Shown one piece after another: positions 22,858 through 34,800 of a stretch of DNA of 64,000 bases. The notes beneath the pieces are model-generated. The model saw only the letters and a list, made by a program, of their open reading frames with translations, was not told the DNA's origin and made no database searches. Where the stretch lies: positions 521,001 through 585,000 of the forward strand of contig BRXU01000028.1 in NCBI GenBank assembly GCA_030267565.1. The letters run 5' to 3'. Each line of letters begins with the position of its first letter. The stretch's first letter is position 1. Origin of the DNA: Pleodorina starrii. Taxonomy: Eukaryota; Chlorophyta; Chlorophyceae; Chlamydomonadales; Volvocaceae. Both the position numbers and the translations under genes were made by a program.

Positions 22858-25800
22858 ATGGATGCTGTTGTGAACTCTGCCATATGGCTGCGATCGATTC
22901 TTTCCAGCGGTGGAGCCCCGTCGGGCTCGCAGTTCTGCGCCGATAAGAATGTCACTTACGCACACCGCGTTGACAACCCAGAAAGCTGGTGAGTTCGCCT
23001 TGAATTATGCAAATGGAAAAAACATGCGTCATGTAACCCTAGAGCTCAAGTTGTCTCACCAACAAACCTAAGCTGGTAATCAGCGCTTTTGCCATAACGC
23101 AACGACCTCCTGCGCAAGTCTTTGGCAGCTAATCCGTGCAGTGACCACTTTGCCCCAGGGGCGACAGCTCCGGCAGCGCCTGGCGTCCTGGCGCTTTCGC
23201 GCTGCGGTCACCGGCGCCATAACCGAATTGTACCCCCGACGCCTCCTGTACCCCCTCCTCCTCAACCCACTTTACACAACGCCCCCCTGGGCCCCGTCGC
23301 GCTCATCACCGGTCCCTCCCTCCCCTCACGTCATCCGCGCGCTCAGGAACTGGTGCTTGGTCCCCGATGGCGGCTTCGACGCGATCTTCTTCGCGGCTCT
23401 GGCCATCGCGACCATGTGCTTGGCCTCCCCCCGCTGGGACGCGCTCATCGTCCTCTTCTTCGGCGGCATATACTTTACCTTCTCCTACTACTGGAACCTG
23501 GAGCATGTCAGCAATGCGGTCATGCTGTGGTTGGGCATGCGCCCCGCCGACATCTTTGTGTACGTCTTCCTGCCGCCCTTCCTGCTGGACCTCTCGGTGC
23601 GCATCGACTTCTTCATGCTCAAAAAGGTGCGAGGCCCGCCGCCGTTCGCCAGCGGTCGGCCGGAGCAAATGCGGACGAAGCTGCGCTGGAGCGCCAGTGG
23701 AGTTGGGGGGGGGTGGGGTGGACCGTTGGCAGGAGGCTGGAGCCAGGTTGCGGTGGAAAGGGGCTGTTTGTGTCCCTGCCGCGTCACGGCTCATCGCACA
23801 AAACACCACGCGCCCGACGTGGCTTCCCCGGGGGAAGGGGTAAGGGCGGTCAGCAGTCACGCGGCTGCGACCCACATTCGCCGGCGGACACACAGAGCCG
23901 CGGACCTGACACCCCCAAGTGGACACTTACCACATCCCCCCCCCCAGCTCCATGACGGGCAAAACCCAGCACGTGGCGCTCCTGCGCTGCACTACTGCGA
24001 CATCGGCCCTATCCGCCCCGGGCCCCGGGCGTTGCCGGCCGGTACAGCGTGAATGCGCTGCACGCAACCTTGCCTGTTGAGCCTGTTAGGATGCGGTGCA
24101 AGCAGTCACCGGTGGTCGTGGGCGGACCGGCGGAGTCCCCCCCGTGGCCCGTGCCCCCCCCCACCTCGCGGCTCGCTGTGCCGCCGCACCAAACCGCCCT
24201 CGCTTTCTCCCCCCCCTCTGCCCCCCCTCCCGCCCCCGCAGGTGGCCTTCAACATCGCCTTCATGGCGTTTGTGATGGTGGCCGCCTCGGCGCTCATCCT
24301 CATCCCCTTCATGCTCTACGCTCTGGACCTGCAGTCCTCAGGCTGGACCGCAGCCCACGTGGCGCTGTTCGGATCCATGATCGCATCCACGGATGCGGCC
24401 TCCGTGTCGGCGGTGCTGCGGAGCGGTGAGCGCGGGGCGTGAGAGTGGGGCGTGTGGGCGTGGAGGGGCCACCGCAGCCTCAGGCCGGCGGGTTGGCGGC
24501 TTGCGACAGCGGGACCCGACCCGAGTGGCGTCGCACGGGTACATCTGCGGTACATAGAGGAGCATATCACTCCCTGACCCCCCCCCCCGGGACTGCCAAA
24601 CGTTACCGCTCTCCACCCTCCCAGGCGGCGGCCCCGAGATCCTGTCCGTGCTGCTGGAGGGCGAGTCGCTGTTCAACGACGCCTCCTCGCTGACCCTGTT
24701 TGAGATCTTCAAGGAGGTGGTCCTGGAGTCGGCGCACACCACCCTGGCACAGGACCTGCGCGGCATCGTGGTCATGACCATCTGGTCGGCCTTCACCGGC
24801 ATCTGCATCGGCCTGGCCATGGGCATTTTCACGCGCTGGGTGTTCGCCTGGCTGCAGCATCGCAACATGGAGGCCATGGCAGAGGTGGCCTGGTCGGTGG
24901 CGGGGGCCTACCTCAGCTTCTACATCACACAGGTGGGTGGGTGGGTGCGCGGATGGCGGATGCGTGGTTGGCGGATGCGCGGATGCGCGGTTGGCGCTGG
25001 CGGGGGGCGGGCTGTGAGGAAGGGGGGCGGGGGAGCAATGAGGATGACACCGCGGCGATGCGACGCTGGCGACGTTAGCGAAGCTTGGCGGGCTGTGGTG
25101 GGAGAGCGGTGGTGGGAGACATGGACCATGATTCCCCTGTGGGGGCCGCTTGGAGGGGCTGACGTCCTGCGCCATGGCGGTCGCCTCCTGTCGCCGCCCT
25201 CGTTCCCACCCTCGTTTCCTCCCGCGTTCCCTCGCTCGCTGGCTCGCTGGGTCGGAACGCGAATGATTGCTGACGAGCGCGGATGACGGCTGACGATCGC
25301 CGATGGTTGACGATCGCCGTTGGTTGCTGACGATTGCCGATGGTTGCTGGTTGGCCCCCAGGTGTGGTGCAAGGGCTCGGGCTGCATCGGCGCGGTGGCG
25401 TTTGGCCTGTACGGCAGCGCCACGCTGCTTTGGGGCATGAGCACCAAGGCCCGCCTCTCCGGCATCTTCACGCAGTTCTGGGCGGTCATGACCTTCGTCA
25501 TCAACGGCCTCATCTTCTTCTGTGAGGAGGGGAGCATGGGGGCGGGCAGGGGGGCAGGGGGGCATGAGGGCGGGCAGGGGGCGCGCACGGGATGGTGTTG
25601 GGACATCGCAAGAGGGTGGGTGCGAGCAGGGCGGGGGGCGCGGCTTGGGGTTGCTCAGCTTGCGAACTGTCCGTCTCATCCACAATCCACCTGCTCACGC
25701 CGGCCGCCGCTGCCCTGCCCGCCTGTGTCCGCCGCAGACGTGGGAGCCAGCTCCGTCAACTTTACAATCCGGTAGGTGCCCGGTTCCCCGCCTATTTCAT

Positions 25801-28800
25801 TAACCCCTCGATGTGTCCGGTAGCGCGCGTGCGGCTGAGCCGCAGCGCAAAGCTCTCCGTGGCTGCCACTTCCACTTCCCGGGCGGGAGAAGGGAGAAGG
25901 GAGGCGGGAAGCCCTGGGTGTGTCGGGTGGCCCCGCCCCCTGCCCCGCGGGCCCATGCGTCGGCAAGCGGGCAGCCCAGCCAGGAGCTCCGCTCCCTCGC
26001 GCACGTGCCCCTGTTCCCTGCTCCTGCCCCGTCACCTCCTGCCCGCCTGCCCCTCTCGCCCGTGTCCGGTTCGGCTCGCGCCTGGCCGCCCCCCCGCAGC
26101 TCCGCCCAGACGCTGTACGTGGACTCGGGCGGCGGCGTCAAGCTGGTGAAGATCCTGCTGTACAAGCTGCCGCTCATCTACCTGGCGTCCTTCTCGCTGC
26201 GCTTCATACTCATCTTTGTAAGGTAAGGTAATATGACAATGCGGCCGGCTCGAAAGGTAACGTGGTGAATGCGCGCCCGCGCCGTCGCGCTGTGGGTGGG
26301 GCGGCGGCACCTCGGCGGCGCCTGTCTCCTCTCGGGGGGGGTGAAGAGTACACGAGTGCTCCGAGTGAACCTCGGCGACGTTGGCGAAGGGACGCAGCAA
26401 CACGCCCACGTGTTGGTGTGGTGGCCGGAGGGGGGTGGGTGTTCGAGGGTCAGGGCGCATCGCGCACCCCGCCTCTGCTTCGCCTCCTGCTTGTACGGTA
26501 TCTTCTTTTGCGTGCGCACTTGTGACTTTATGCGTTCACGCTCGTGTTCACGCTCGTGTGCGTGCGTCCCCTGCTCCCTGTCCTCCCCTGTCCTCCCCTG
26601 CTCCCTATCCCCTGTCCTCCCCTGCTCCCTATCCCCTGTCCTCCCCTCCACAGCTTCAAGCTGCTGCAGCTGCTGCGGCTGAGCGAGGGGCTGCCCATCC
26701 AGGAGGTCATCTTTGTGACAGTGGGCGGACTGCGCGGCAGCCTGTCGCTGGTGCTGGCCCAGTCGGCCGCCACGCTGGCCTCCTCGCACTCCATGGGGGA
26801 GGACCGCGAGCAGGAGCGGCGAGTCAAGGCGGAGATCGCGATGTACACGGCAGGATACGGTGGGTGCGTGGCTGGGTGGGTGGGTGGGTGGGCGAGTGAG
26901 TGGGCGAGTGGGTGGGTGGGTGGGTGGGTGGGTAAATAGGAATGATGCCGCTTTGGGGGGCCTGTCGGGGTGGGTGTTTTGCAGGCGGGCGGGCAGGCAG
27001 GCGGGCACAGAAGGGCCTCGCTTAGGTAGGAGATGCGCTGGGCGGTGTGGTGAGATGGGCTGGGAGCCACCCCCCCTCCCCCCCCCGCCTCTTGCTGCTT
27101 GCTGCAATCGGTACTCATTTCGCATCCCTCTCTCTCTCCCTCTTGCGACGCCGACGCCGACGTCTGTGGCCGCTATACACCGCTGTGATGTGCCAGTGAT
27201 CATGACGCTGCTGATCAACGCGCCCCTGTGCGGCCCGCTGCTGACACTGCTGGGGCTGGACAAGGTCCGCCAGGAGCAGCTGGCAATGCGCGGGGAGGTG
27301 GGTGCGCGCATGTGTGGGGGTGTGGGGGCGGGGTGCAGGTGTGTGTGGTGTACGGTGCCATTACAGTGACAGTGGCACTACACGTCCTGCTGCCTGTACA
27401 CCAGTAACACGTGTTTCTTCCCCCCCACCCCCACCCACAGTGACTCGTGTTATGCAATGGAGCATATCAATTCCTGACCCCCGCCCCCATCCCACCCCCA
27501 GTTATGCTCGTAGTCGCTGCATCCAGATCCAACATCGCATTGCGTTCTTTGACCCGTGGTGCGCTCCCGCTGCCTGCTGCTGCATGCCGCCTGCTGCGCC
27601 TCCTCTCCTCTCCTCTCCTCGCTGCCCTGCCCTGCCCTGCCCTGCCCCTGCCCCTGCCCCTGCCTCCGCAGGTAAAGAACCTGTTCCGCAAGTTCACCTC
27701 TACCGCCATCGAGGACCTTGCTGCGGGCCAGGACGAGGACGAGCTGCTGCAGGGACTGGACTGGGCCATGCTCAAGCTGCACACCGAATTCGACAAGCAG
27801 CTGGACAAGGAGCTGCCGGGTGGGGGGGGTGGGGGGGGAACGTAGGACGTGGACGTGGACGTGGACGTGGACGTGGACGTGGACGTGGACGTGGACGTGG
27901 GCGTGGACGTAGGACGTGGGGGTGGGTGGACGTGGGTGGGGGGACGTGGACGTGGGCGTGGTTGGACGTGGACGTGGGCGTGGACGTGCAGCATTTCATG
28001 TTGTTGTGGGGCGCTGTTGCAGGTACAGTGGGCTCTCTCACTCTCACAGTCCCTCAGGAAAGGTAAAGTAGAGCCGGCGGTGTAGGGCCAGCAGCTGACC
28101 GTGGCGCACTGCAGCAGCGGAGACGGCGAGCGGCAGCACAGATGTGGGCGGGCGGGCGCCAAGCCGAGGCGTGGCCCTGGCGTGGCTCCCCCAACACACA
28201 ACACGCAACCACGCAAAAGACGCCCTGTGGCGGGCCCCGCCGCGCCACCAACCAACTGAGCTCCGCGCTCCTCTTGCCCCCTGTCTTCGCCTCCCACCCC
28301 CCAAATACACACCTCGCCCTGCCTCTTTGGACTATTTGTCAAACACCGTCCCAACCTCTCTTCGCCCCCCCCCCCGAACCCCCCCTAACCCCCGAATCGA
28401 GCGCAGAGACGCAGCCGCGCGTCCACTGGCTGTCCTGGCTCTCCTGGCTGCGCGCCCCCGCGCGGCTGTGGCGCTACCTGCTGGCCTGCTTCCGCGGCCG
28501 CTTCACCCCGGATGCCCTGGAGCTGGATCAGAGCGAGGAGGCGCTGGCGCGGCAACGGCAGGACGCGGAGCTCAAGCGGGCCACCAACGTAAGAGAGTGT
28601 GAGGGGGAGGGGGAGGGGGAAGGGGGAGGGGGAGGGTGTGATGCCGGCTGACTTCCCTCGCGGTCGCGCCGACTCCCTGGCAGACCCCGACAAAAGAACT
28701 CGCACCCTGCAGAACAGTCCCTACCGCGACTGTTCTACTCTACCCTACCGCCCCCCCTCCCTCTCCCTCCCATCCCCCATTTCCGCGCCTCAACCCGCGC

Positions 28801-31800
28801 CAGCACGGCCTCATCCCAGCCCAGCCCCCCAGCGCCGAGCCTCGCCTCGCGTTCACCCGCTAAACATTCCCTGTCCGCCGCATTTCCGCCGGACTTCTCC
28901 CGAGTTTCCTCACCTCCATGCTTCCTCACCGCCGTGCTTCCTTACCGCCGTGCTCCCCTCCCGCCAGGCCAACGTGCGCGAGCTCCAGTCCCGCGCCCCC
29001 GGCGCGCTGTCCATGCCCTTCGCCGCCTCCCCCGTGCGCCTGCCCACCGCACTCATCATCCGCGACACCACTGCCGGCGAAGGCAAGCTAGGCGCCGCCA
29101 ACGGCGGCGGCCGCGGGGCCGCCCTGCCCCAAGCCAGCAGCTACCCCCCCGTCGGCACCGGCGCCCGCCGACCGCCCGCCCCCGACCGCTCGGTGCGCCG
29201 CAGCCGCCGGTCTACCCTGGTCGTCACGCCGTCGGGCGCCGTGCCCGGCGGCGGCGGCGGCGACGACCGCGAGCCGTCAGTGCACGGCCCCCGCGGCGGC
29301 GGCAGCGGCAGCGCGGGCTACACCCGCAGCGGCAGCCGCTTCCTGGAGGGGGCGGTGGCGGGGCCGGCCATTACCCGAGTGACGTCACTGCAGCGGCGCT
29401 CGCAGCCGGGGGAGCCGGCCCCGACAGAGCCGGCGGCGGCGGCCGTCGCGCCGTTCGAAGGGCCGCGTGGCGGCACGGGCGACGGCGGCTCCGAGCCCGG
29501 GCCCGAACCCGAGCCGCCGCAGATCGAAGTGGTGCTGTCGCCGCCGTCAGCGTGCATCGGCGTGCAGGAGCTGCAGCAGCTGCAGGATCTGCCGCTGCCT
29601 GGCGGCGGCGGCGCCGACGGCGGCGGCAGCCTTCTGGACGCGAAGCTGCTGTCGTTGACGGCGGCGCAGGAGAGCGGACCCGTCGGCGCCGAGGCGCCGA
29701 CGGGCGGCGGCACGGCGGCGCCGCCACCTGCGGCTTCTGCCACCGCGTCGCGCCGCCCGTCGAGACTGTCCCCGGGCGCATCTGGCGGCGACAGCCTGAT
29801 CGACGCGGCGCTGCGGGCCGCCGACTCCACGGTGGGAACCGAGGCGGCGGCGGCGGCGGCGCCGCCGCCGCCGGGCAGCTCAGGGACGCCGGCGCCGGCG
29901 CCGTCGACGGAGCCCCAATCGCTTCCGCTTCCGCAGCGGAGCTCCGACCTGCTTGCCCCGTCCCCGGCCTCGGGTATCGGCCTGCGCCTCGCAGGGCCGC
30001 CCAGCCCCTCCCTGCGCGGCCCCGGCGCCGCGGGTCGGCCCAGCCCGCTGTCTCGTGGCATGGTCGGCGCCCTCGCCGGCAGCGGCGGGCCGCCCGCCGC
30101 GACGCTCTCCCGCCTGCACGTCTCCACGTCGCTTCCCAGGCTCGTTGGGCTCGATGGGCTCGATGAGGAGCAGCCGCGGCCGCAGGCGGCGCCGCCGCGC
30201 GCGGGCACGGGCAGCCTGGCGGGTGTGGTTTCGGAGCCGGAGCCGGAGCCGAGCCGGACGTCGCCGGCGGTGCCGCCAGCAGCGGAACGGGGCCTGCTGC
30301 AGAGCGTCCTGGTGATCAAGCCAGGTACGGAAGCCAGGAAGAAGCGGGTCGCGATGGGCCGTCGACGGCGCTGCTGCTGTTTGTTTAATAGGGGGCCGCG
30401 AGTTTGGCTGGTGGCGGCAGCCTCTCCTAAACCCCCCTCCACGAAGCCAGTCCATCCCCCCCACCCTCAGCCCCCCCCCACACACCCCGGGCTTCGTCTC
30501 AACATTTTCCATCCCTGCTCTACAACCGATACCGCCTCCTTCCGCCCCATCCGCCCACCCGCCTCCCACCCGCCTCCTCCACCCGCCTCCTCCCACCCGC
30601 CTCCTCCCACCCACCCATTCTCCTTCCCCTTCCCCGTTTCCTTCCCTAACGGTATCGCTTTTCCTACCCCCGCCCCCCAGGCGCCGGCACCCGCGGCTCC
30701 GCGCTGCCCTCCTCCTCCCTGAACCCCAGCTCCAGCGTGCGGCTGGTCCAGCGGCTGGGCGACGACAACGGACGCGGCAGCGCTCTGGAGGCGCTGCGGA
30801 CGGACACCATGTCGGGGGCGGGGGGCCGGGGGGGCCTGGGCCGCGGCTCCGTGAGGCTGGCCACCCAGCAGCAGCAGCAGCAGCAGCAGATGATGGAGTT
30901 TGCGCAGCCGCCGGGTGGGTGTGACGGTGTGCTGTGGCGTGCTGTGGCGTGGCGTGGCGTGGCGTTCCTCCAAACACCACCAACCCAAGGACCGTTTGCG
31001 CGAGTCCAACCTAGCTCGCGCTCAAACCTCTTTCGCTCCCAGTTGCCCGTGCCCACCCTGTCCTCCGCTTCGTTTCTGTTCTTCGCTTCTTTTCTGTCCT
31101 CCGCTTCGTTTCTGTTCTCCGCTTCGTTTCTGTTCTCCGCTTCTTTCCTGTTCTCCGCTTCTTTCCTGTTCTCCGCTTCTTTCCTGTTCTCCGCTTCTTT
31201 TCCCGTGCACCTCACCGCGCTCCCCCACCGGCCTCGGCTCCCGCAGAGGCGGACGCGGGTTCCATGATGGCTTGGGCGGCGGCCAAGGACGACCAGCCGC
31301 TGGGTCGCAGATCCGTCTCCGCGCCCAACACCGGCAGGCCGCAGCCGCGCCTGGAGGAGCCCAGCATGCGATCGGCGGTGAGCCGGAAGGGCGGCAAGCG
31401 GGGACGGGGACGGGGGCGCAGCTGCGCGCGTGTGGGGCCTCTGCCCTGCCATCGACCCGTCGTGTGCCGCTGCTGCCCCCGCACTGCCGCTGCGCCCGTT
31501 GCGACCAACGCACGCACGCTCGTGCGGGGGAGGAGGGGAGGTGCCGCTGCTGCACCGCTGCGTTGCACCTTTGCGCATCACCGGGCTGCTGCGCATCACC
31601 TCCTTGTTTGTTACCCCGCTCCTCTGCCTTTGTGCCTCCCCTGCAGGGCACGGAGCCGCCCAGCCTGGGACCCTTCGAGTTCGCACTGCCGGAGGATATG
31701 GCCGCGGGACCCTCCTTCATGGACCCCTTCCATGGAGGGGCCAGGGGGGGCGGCGGCGGCGGAGCCGGCGGCGGAGGCGCCCTGGGTCGCTCGTCCGTCC

Positions 31801-34800
31801 GTGCCGGCGGCGGCGGCGGCGGCCTTGACGGCGGACTGGGCCGCTCGTCGATCCGGACCGGCGCCGCCGCCGTCGCCGATGGCGGCGGCCTGGCTCGGGG
31901 ATCCATACGGCAGGGCGCAGGGCCCGCCGGCGGCGGCGGCGGCGCGCTTGCGCGCGGCTCGATGCGGCTGGGTCGCCAGGGCGGTAAGCCGTGGACAGGC
32001 CGAGGGTAGAGCGAGAGTGAGGGTCAGGATGGAGGCTGAAGGCGCCCACCCACCCACCCACCCACCTGCACACCGTCCCCCCCCCCACACGGTCTCCCCG
32101 GTCGGCTGCACAGCAAACCCGACTTTGGGTCTGGCTCCCATGCCGTGCTCTCCTTCACTACCACCACCGCAACTTCTGCGCCGCCCTCTGTGCCGCTGCA
32201 GCTGCGCCTGCTGCCGCTGCACGACTGCCGACTGCTTGGGTGCACGACTGCACGACTGCCGACTGCACGACTGCCGACTGCACGACTGCCGACTTGGGTC
32301 CGGCTCCCATACCGTGCTCTCCTTTACGACCACGTAACACCACCGCAAGCTCTGCGCCGCCCTCCCTGCCGCTGCCGCTGCGCCTGCGCCTGCTGCCGCT
32401 ACCCCCCAGCCCTCTTTACGTGGCTCCACGCCGCCGTCTCCGCCGCCGTTCCTTCGCCGCCATTCTTTCGTCCTTACCAACCCGCGTCCCCCTCCGCTGC
32501 CCCTCCACCCCGCGCCAACGTAGGCTTGGCCGCCGTATCCACCCAGCTAGCCCGGATCTACGACGCCGACGGCGCTTCCGCCGCCGCCGCCGCCGCCGCT
32601 GCCGCCGGCGACTTCCCCCAGCCCACCGGCCGGCGGTCCATGACCCTCGACCCGCCGCCGCCGGCGCGCGCCTCCCTTACCTTCGACGGCCGGTCGCAGT
32701 CGACGGCCGGCGCGCCGCCGCCGCGCACGGCGCCGGCGTCGCCCGTGCCGCAGGCCCTGCGCGTCAGCGGCAGCAACATCGCCACCACCAGCAACCACAT
32801 TGCCCTGCAGGTCGCCAACATCCAGCAGCGGGAGCTGGCGCGACAGCTCGCCGCCGAAAGCACCGCCCTGCAGCAGCAGCAGCAGCACGCGCAGTACGGC
32901 CTGGGATCCACCAGCAAGGGCGTGCTCATGTCGCTCATTCGCCGTTCCGCCAGCAATGCGCGCAGCTACACCAGCGGCGGCGGCGGCGGCGCCGGCGGCG
33001 GCGGCGGCGGCAGCGCCCATGGCGGCGGGCGGGACCTGTCTGGTCGCGGCGCAGAGTACAACAACCTGGCGCGGCGGACGCGCTTCGCCGACAGCACCGC
33101 AGCGGCGCTGGCGCGCGCGTCGGCGTCGGTGGCCTTCCGGCAGGCCAGCAGCGGTGGGTGGGCTGGGCCTGGGCCTGGGGCTGAGCCTGGGGCTGGGCGG
33201 GCAAGGGGGAGGAGCAGGGGGTACTGCGCGAGGAAGGCGTATTTGCGGGACGGGGCCGCGGTCTGCTCTAGTGCCGCCCACCTGGTACCGCCCAGCTCCC
33301 ATCGCCTGGTCCCGCCGTCGTTTCACCTTGCCTCCTCTCGCTCGACTCGCTCCAGCTCCAGCTCCAGTTCCAGTTCCCCAGCCCGTTATCGCTCTTCCAC
33401 CGCACCCTTCCCTTCCTCCCCTAACACATATCACTCCCTGACCCTCCCCCCAACGTTGCGATGTGCTGCCCGCCGCGCCCCCGCCCCCGGCCCCGCCCAC
33501 CGCCCCACCTCCCTCCAGAGATCGACGCCGGCTCTGGTGGCATGTGCGACCCTCTGCTGGTGGAGTACCGCCTGCGCCTGCTGACCGGCCTCAAGCAGTA
33601 CTACCGGCAGAAGCACGCGGCAGGCAGCCTCAGCCCCTCTTCCTTCAAGGTGCGCCTTCGTGCAGCCGAGGCCGCCCGCCGCTGAGCCCTCCCTTACGTC
33701 GCCCTCTGTTACGCCCGTGCTCGTAAGCTGCTGCCCCCGCCGCTGTAGCCACGCCTTCCGGCACCCGGCAGGCACCCGGCAGGCGCCCGGGGGCGGGCGC
33801 TGGGGCCTCCACTGGAGAGGTTTTAAGGGGAAGAGAACAAAGAGGTGGTGGTGGTGGTGGTGGGAGTTGCGGGGGGTCGGTGTGAAGCTTTTCAGGGCGG
33901 AAAGCCCTAAAAGCCCCCCCTGGCGCGGAGCGCCTTGGGCACCGAGGCTGGCTGTCATGCGCCTGCATCATCGAAGACAGCGAAAGAGCAAAGACCGAAC
34001 TGACAAAGAGAGCAGCCACCGCCTCTCTTCTCCTCCCTCGGCGTCTGCAACCCCGCCGCCCCGCTCCTCTGCCCTAACCCCCCACCCCCCAAAACCACGG
34101 GAAGGATTTCCTCTGCTACCCTACCGTTTACGGGGCTCCAGCCTATACCCCCGTGGATACCCCTAACCCCACTACGGTAAACCACCACCACCACCACCAC
34201 CAGGTCCTGAACTCCCTCCCCCTGCCCTTCTCCCTCCCCCCCTAACCCCCCTACCCCCCCCCCCCCCACCAGGTCCTGAACTACGTGGCTGAGCAGTCTG
34301 CGCACCACCCCGAGCACCCCCTGGAGCTGTGGACCATGGCCAAGAAGGAGATCAGCAGCGGACCGCTCATCGACGCCGAGGTGGCCGTCTACTTCCGTCT
34401 CAAGCAGTGGACAGCCGCCGCAAAGACCTCTTCGGTCGCGCTGGTGCGCGGTGCGCTGCGGAGCGTGCGCCTGCGTCTGCCCTGCGTTTGCCCCGCGTCT
34501 GCCCTGCGTGCTGCCCTGCGGTTTTCTGTCCAGTCCACCTGGCCTTTTGGCTCTTCGCCTGCCCTAGGCTTCTGCGCTTACCTGCCGCTTGTTTGCGTTT
34601 TGCCGTTGCCGTCCGTTGCACTTGATGGGGGAGGACAGCCCGCCGGCGCAGCGGATCGGACAAGTTGAGCGCGTGCGCGCCTTTTCTCTTTCCCCACGCC
34701 CCACACCTGCCAATTGCCCCACACCTTCCAACCGCCCCCTCCCTTTCATCGCCTCCCTCGCCTCTCCTCCCGCGCAGGTCCGCAAGGTGGTCCCCCGGCT

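Noticed and set aside
23141..24052. Alternative antiporter start in the long open frame at 23141.
   Set aside because: That frame begins with GTG and its first 68 residues resemble nothing. A phase-matched first exon at 22858-22988 with a real ATG and GTGAGT donor fits better.
27718..28085. Asp-Val or Thr-Trp repeat proteins across 27845-27990.
   Set aside because: They are translations of the GGACGT minisatellite in intron 10.
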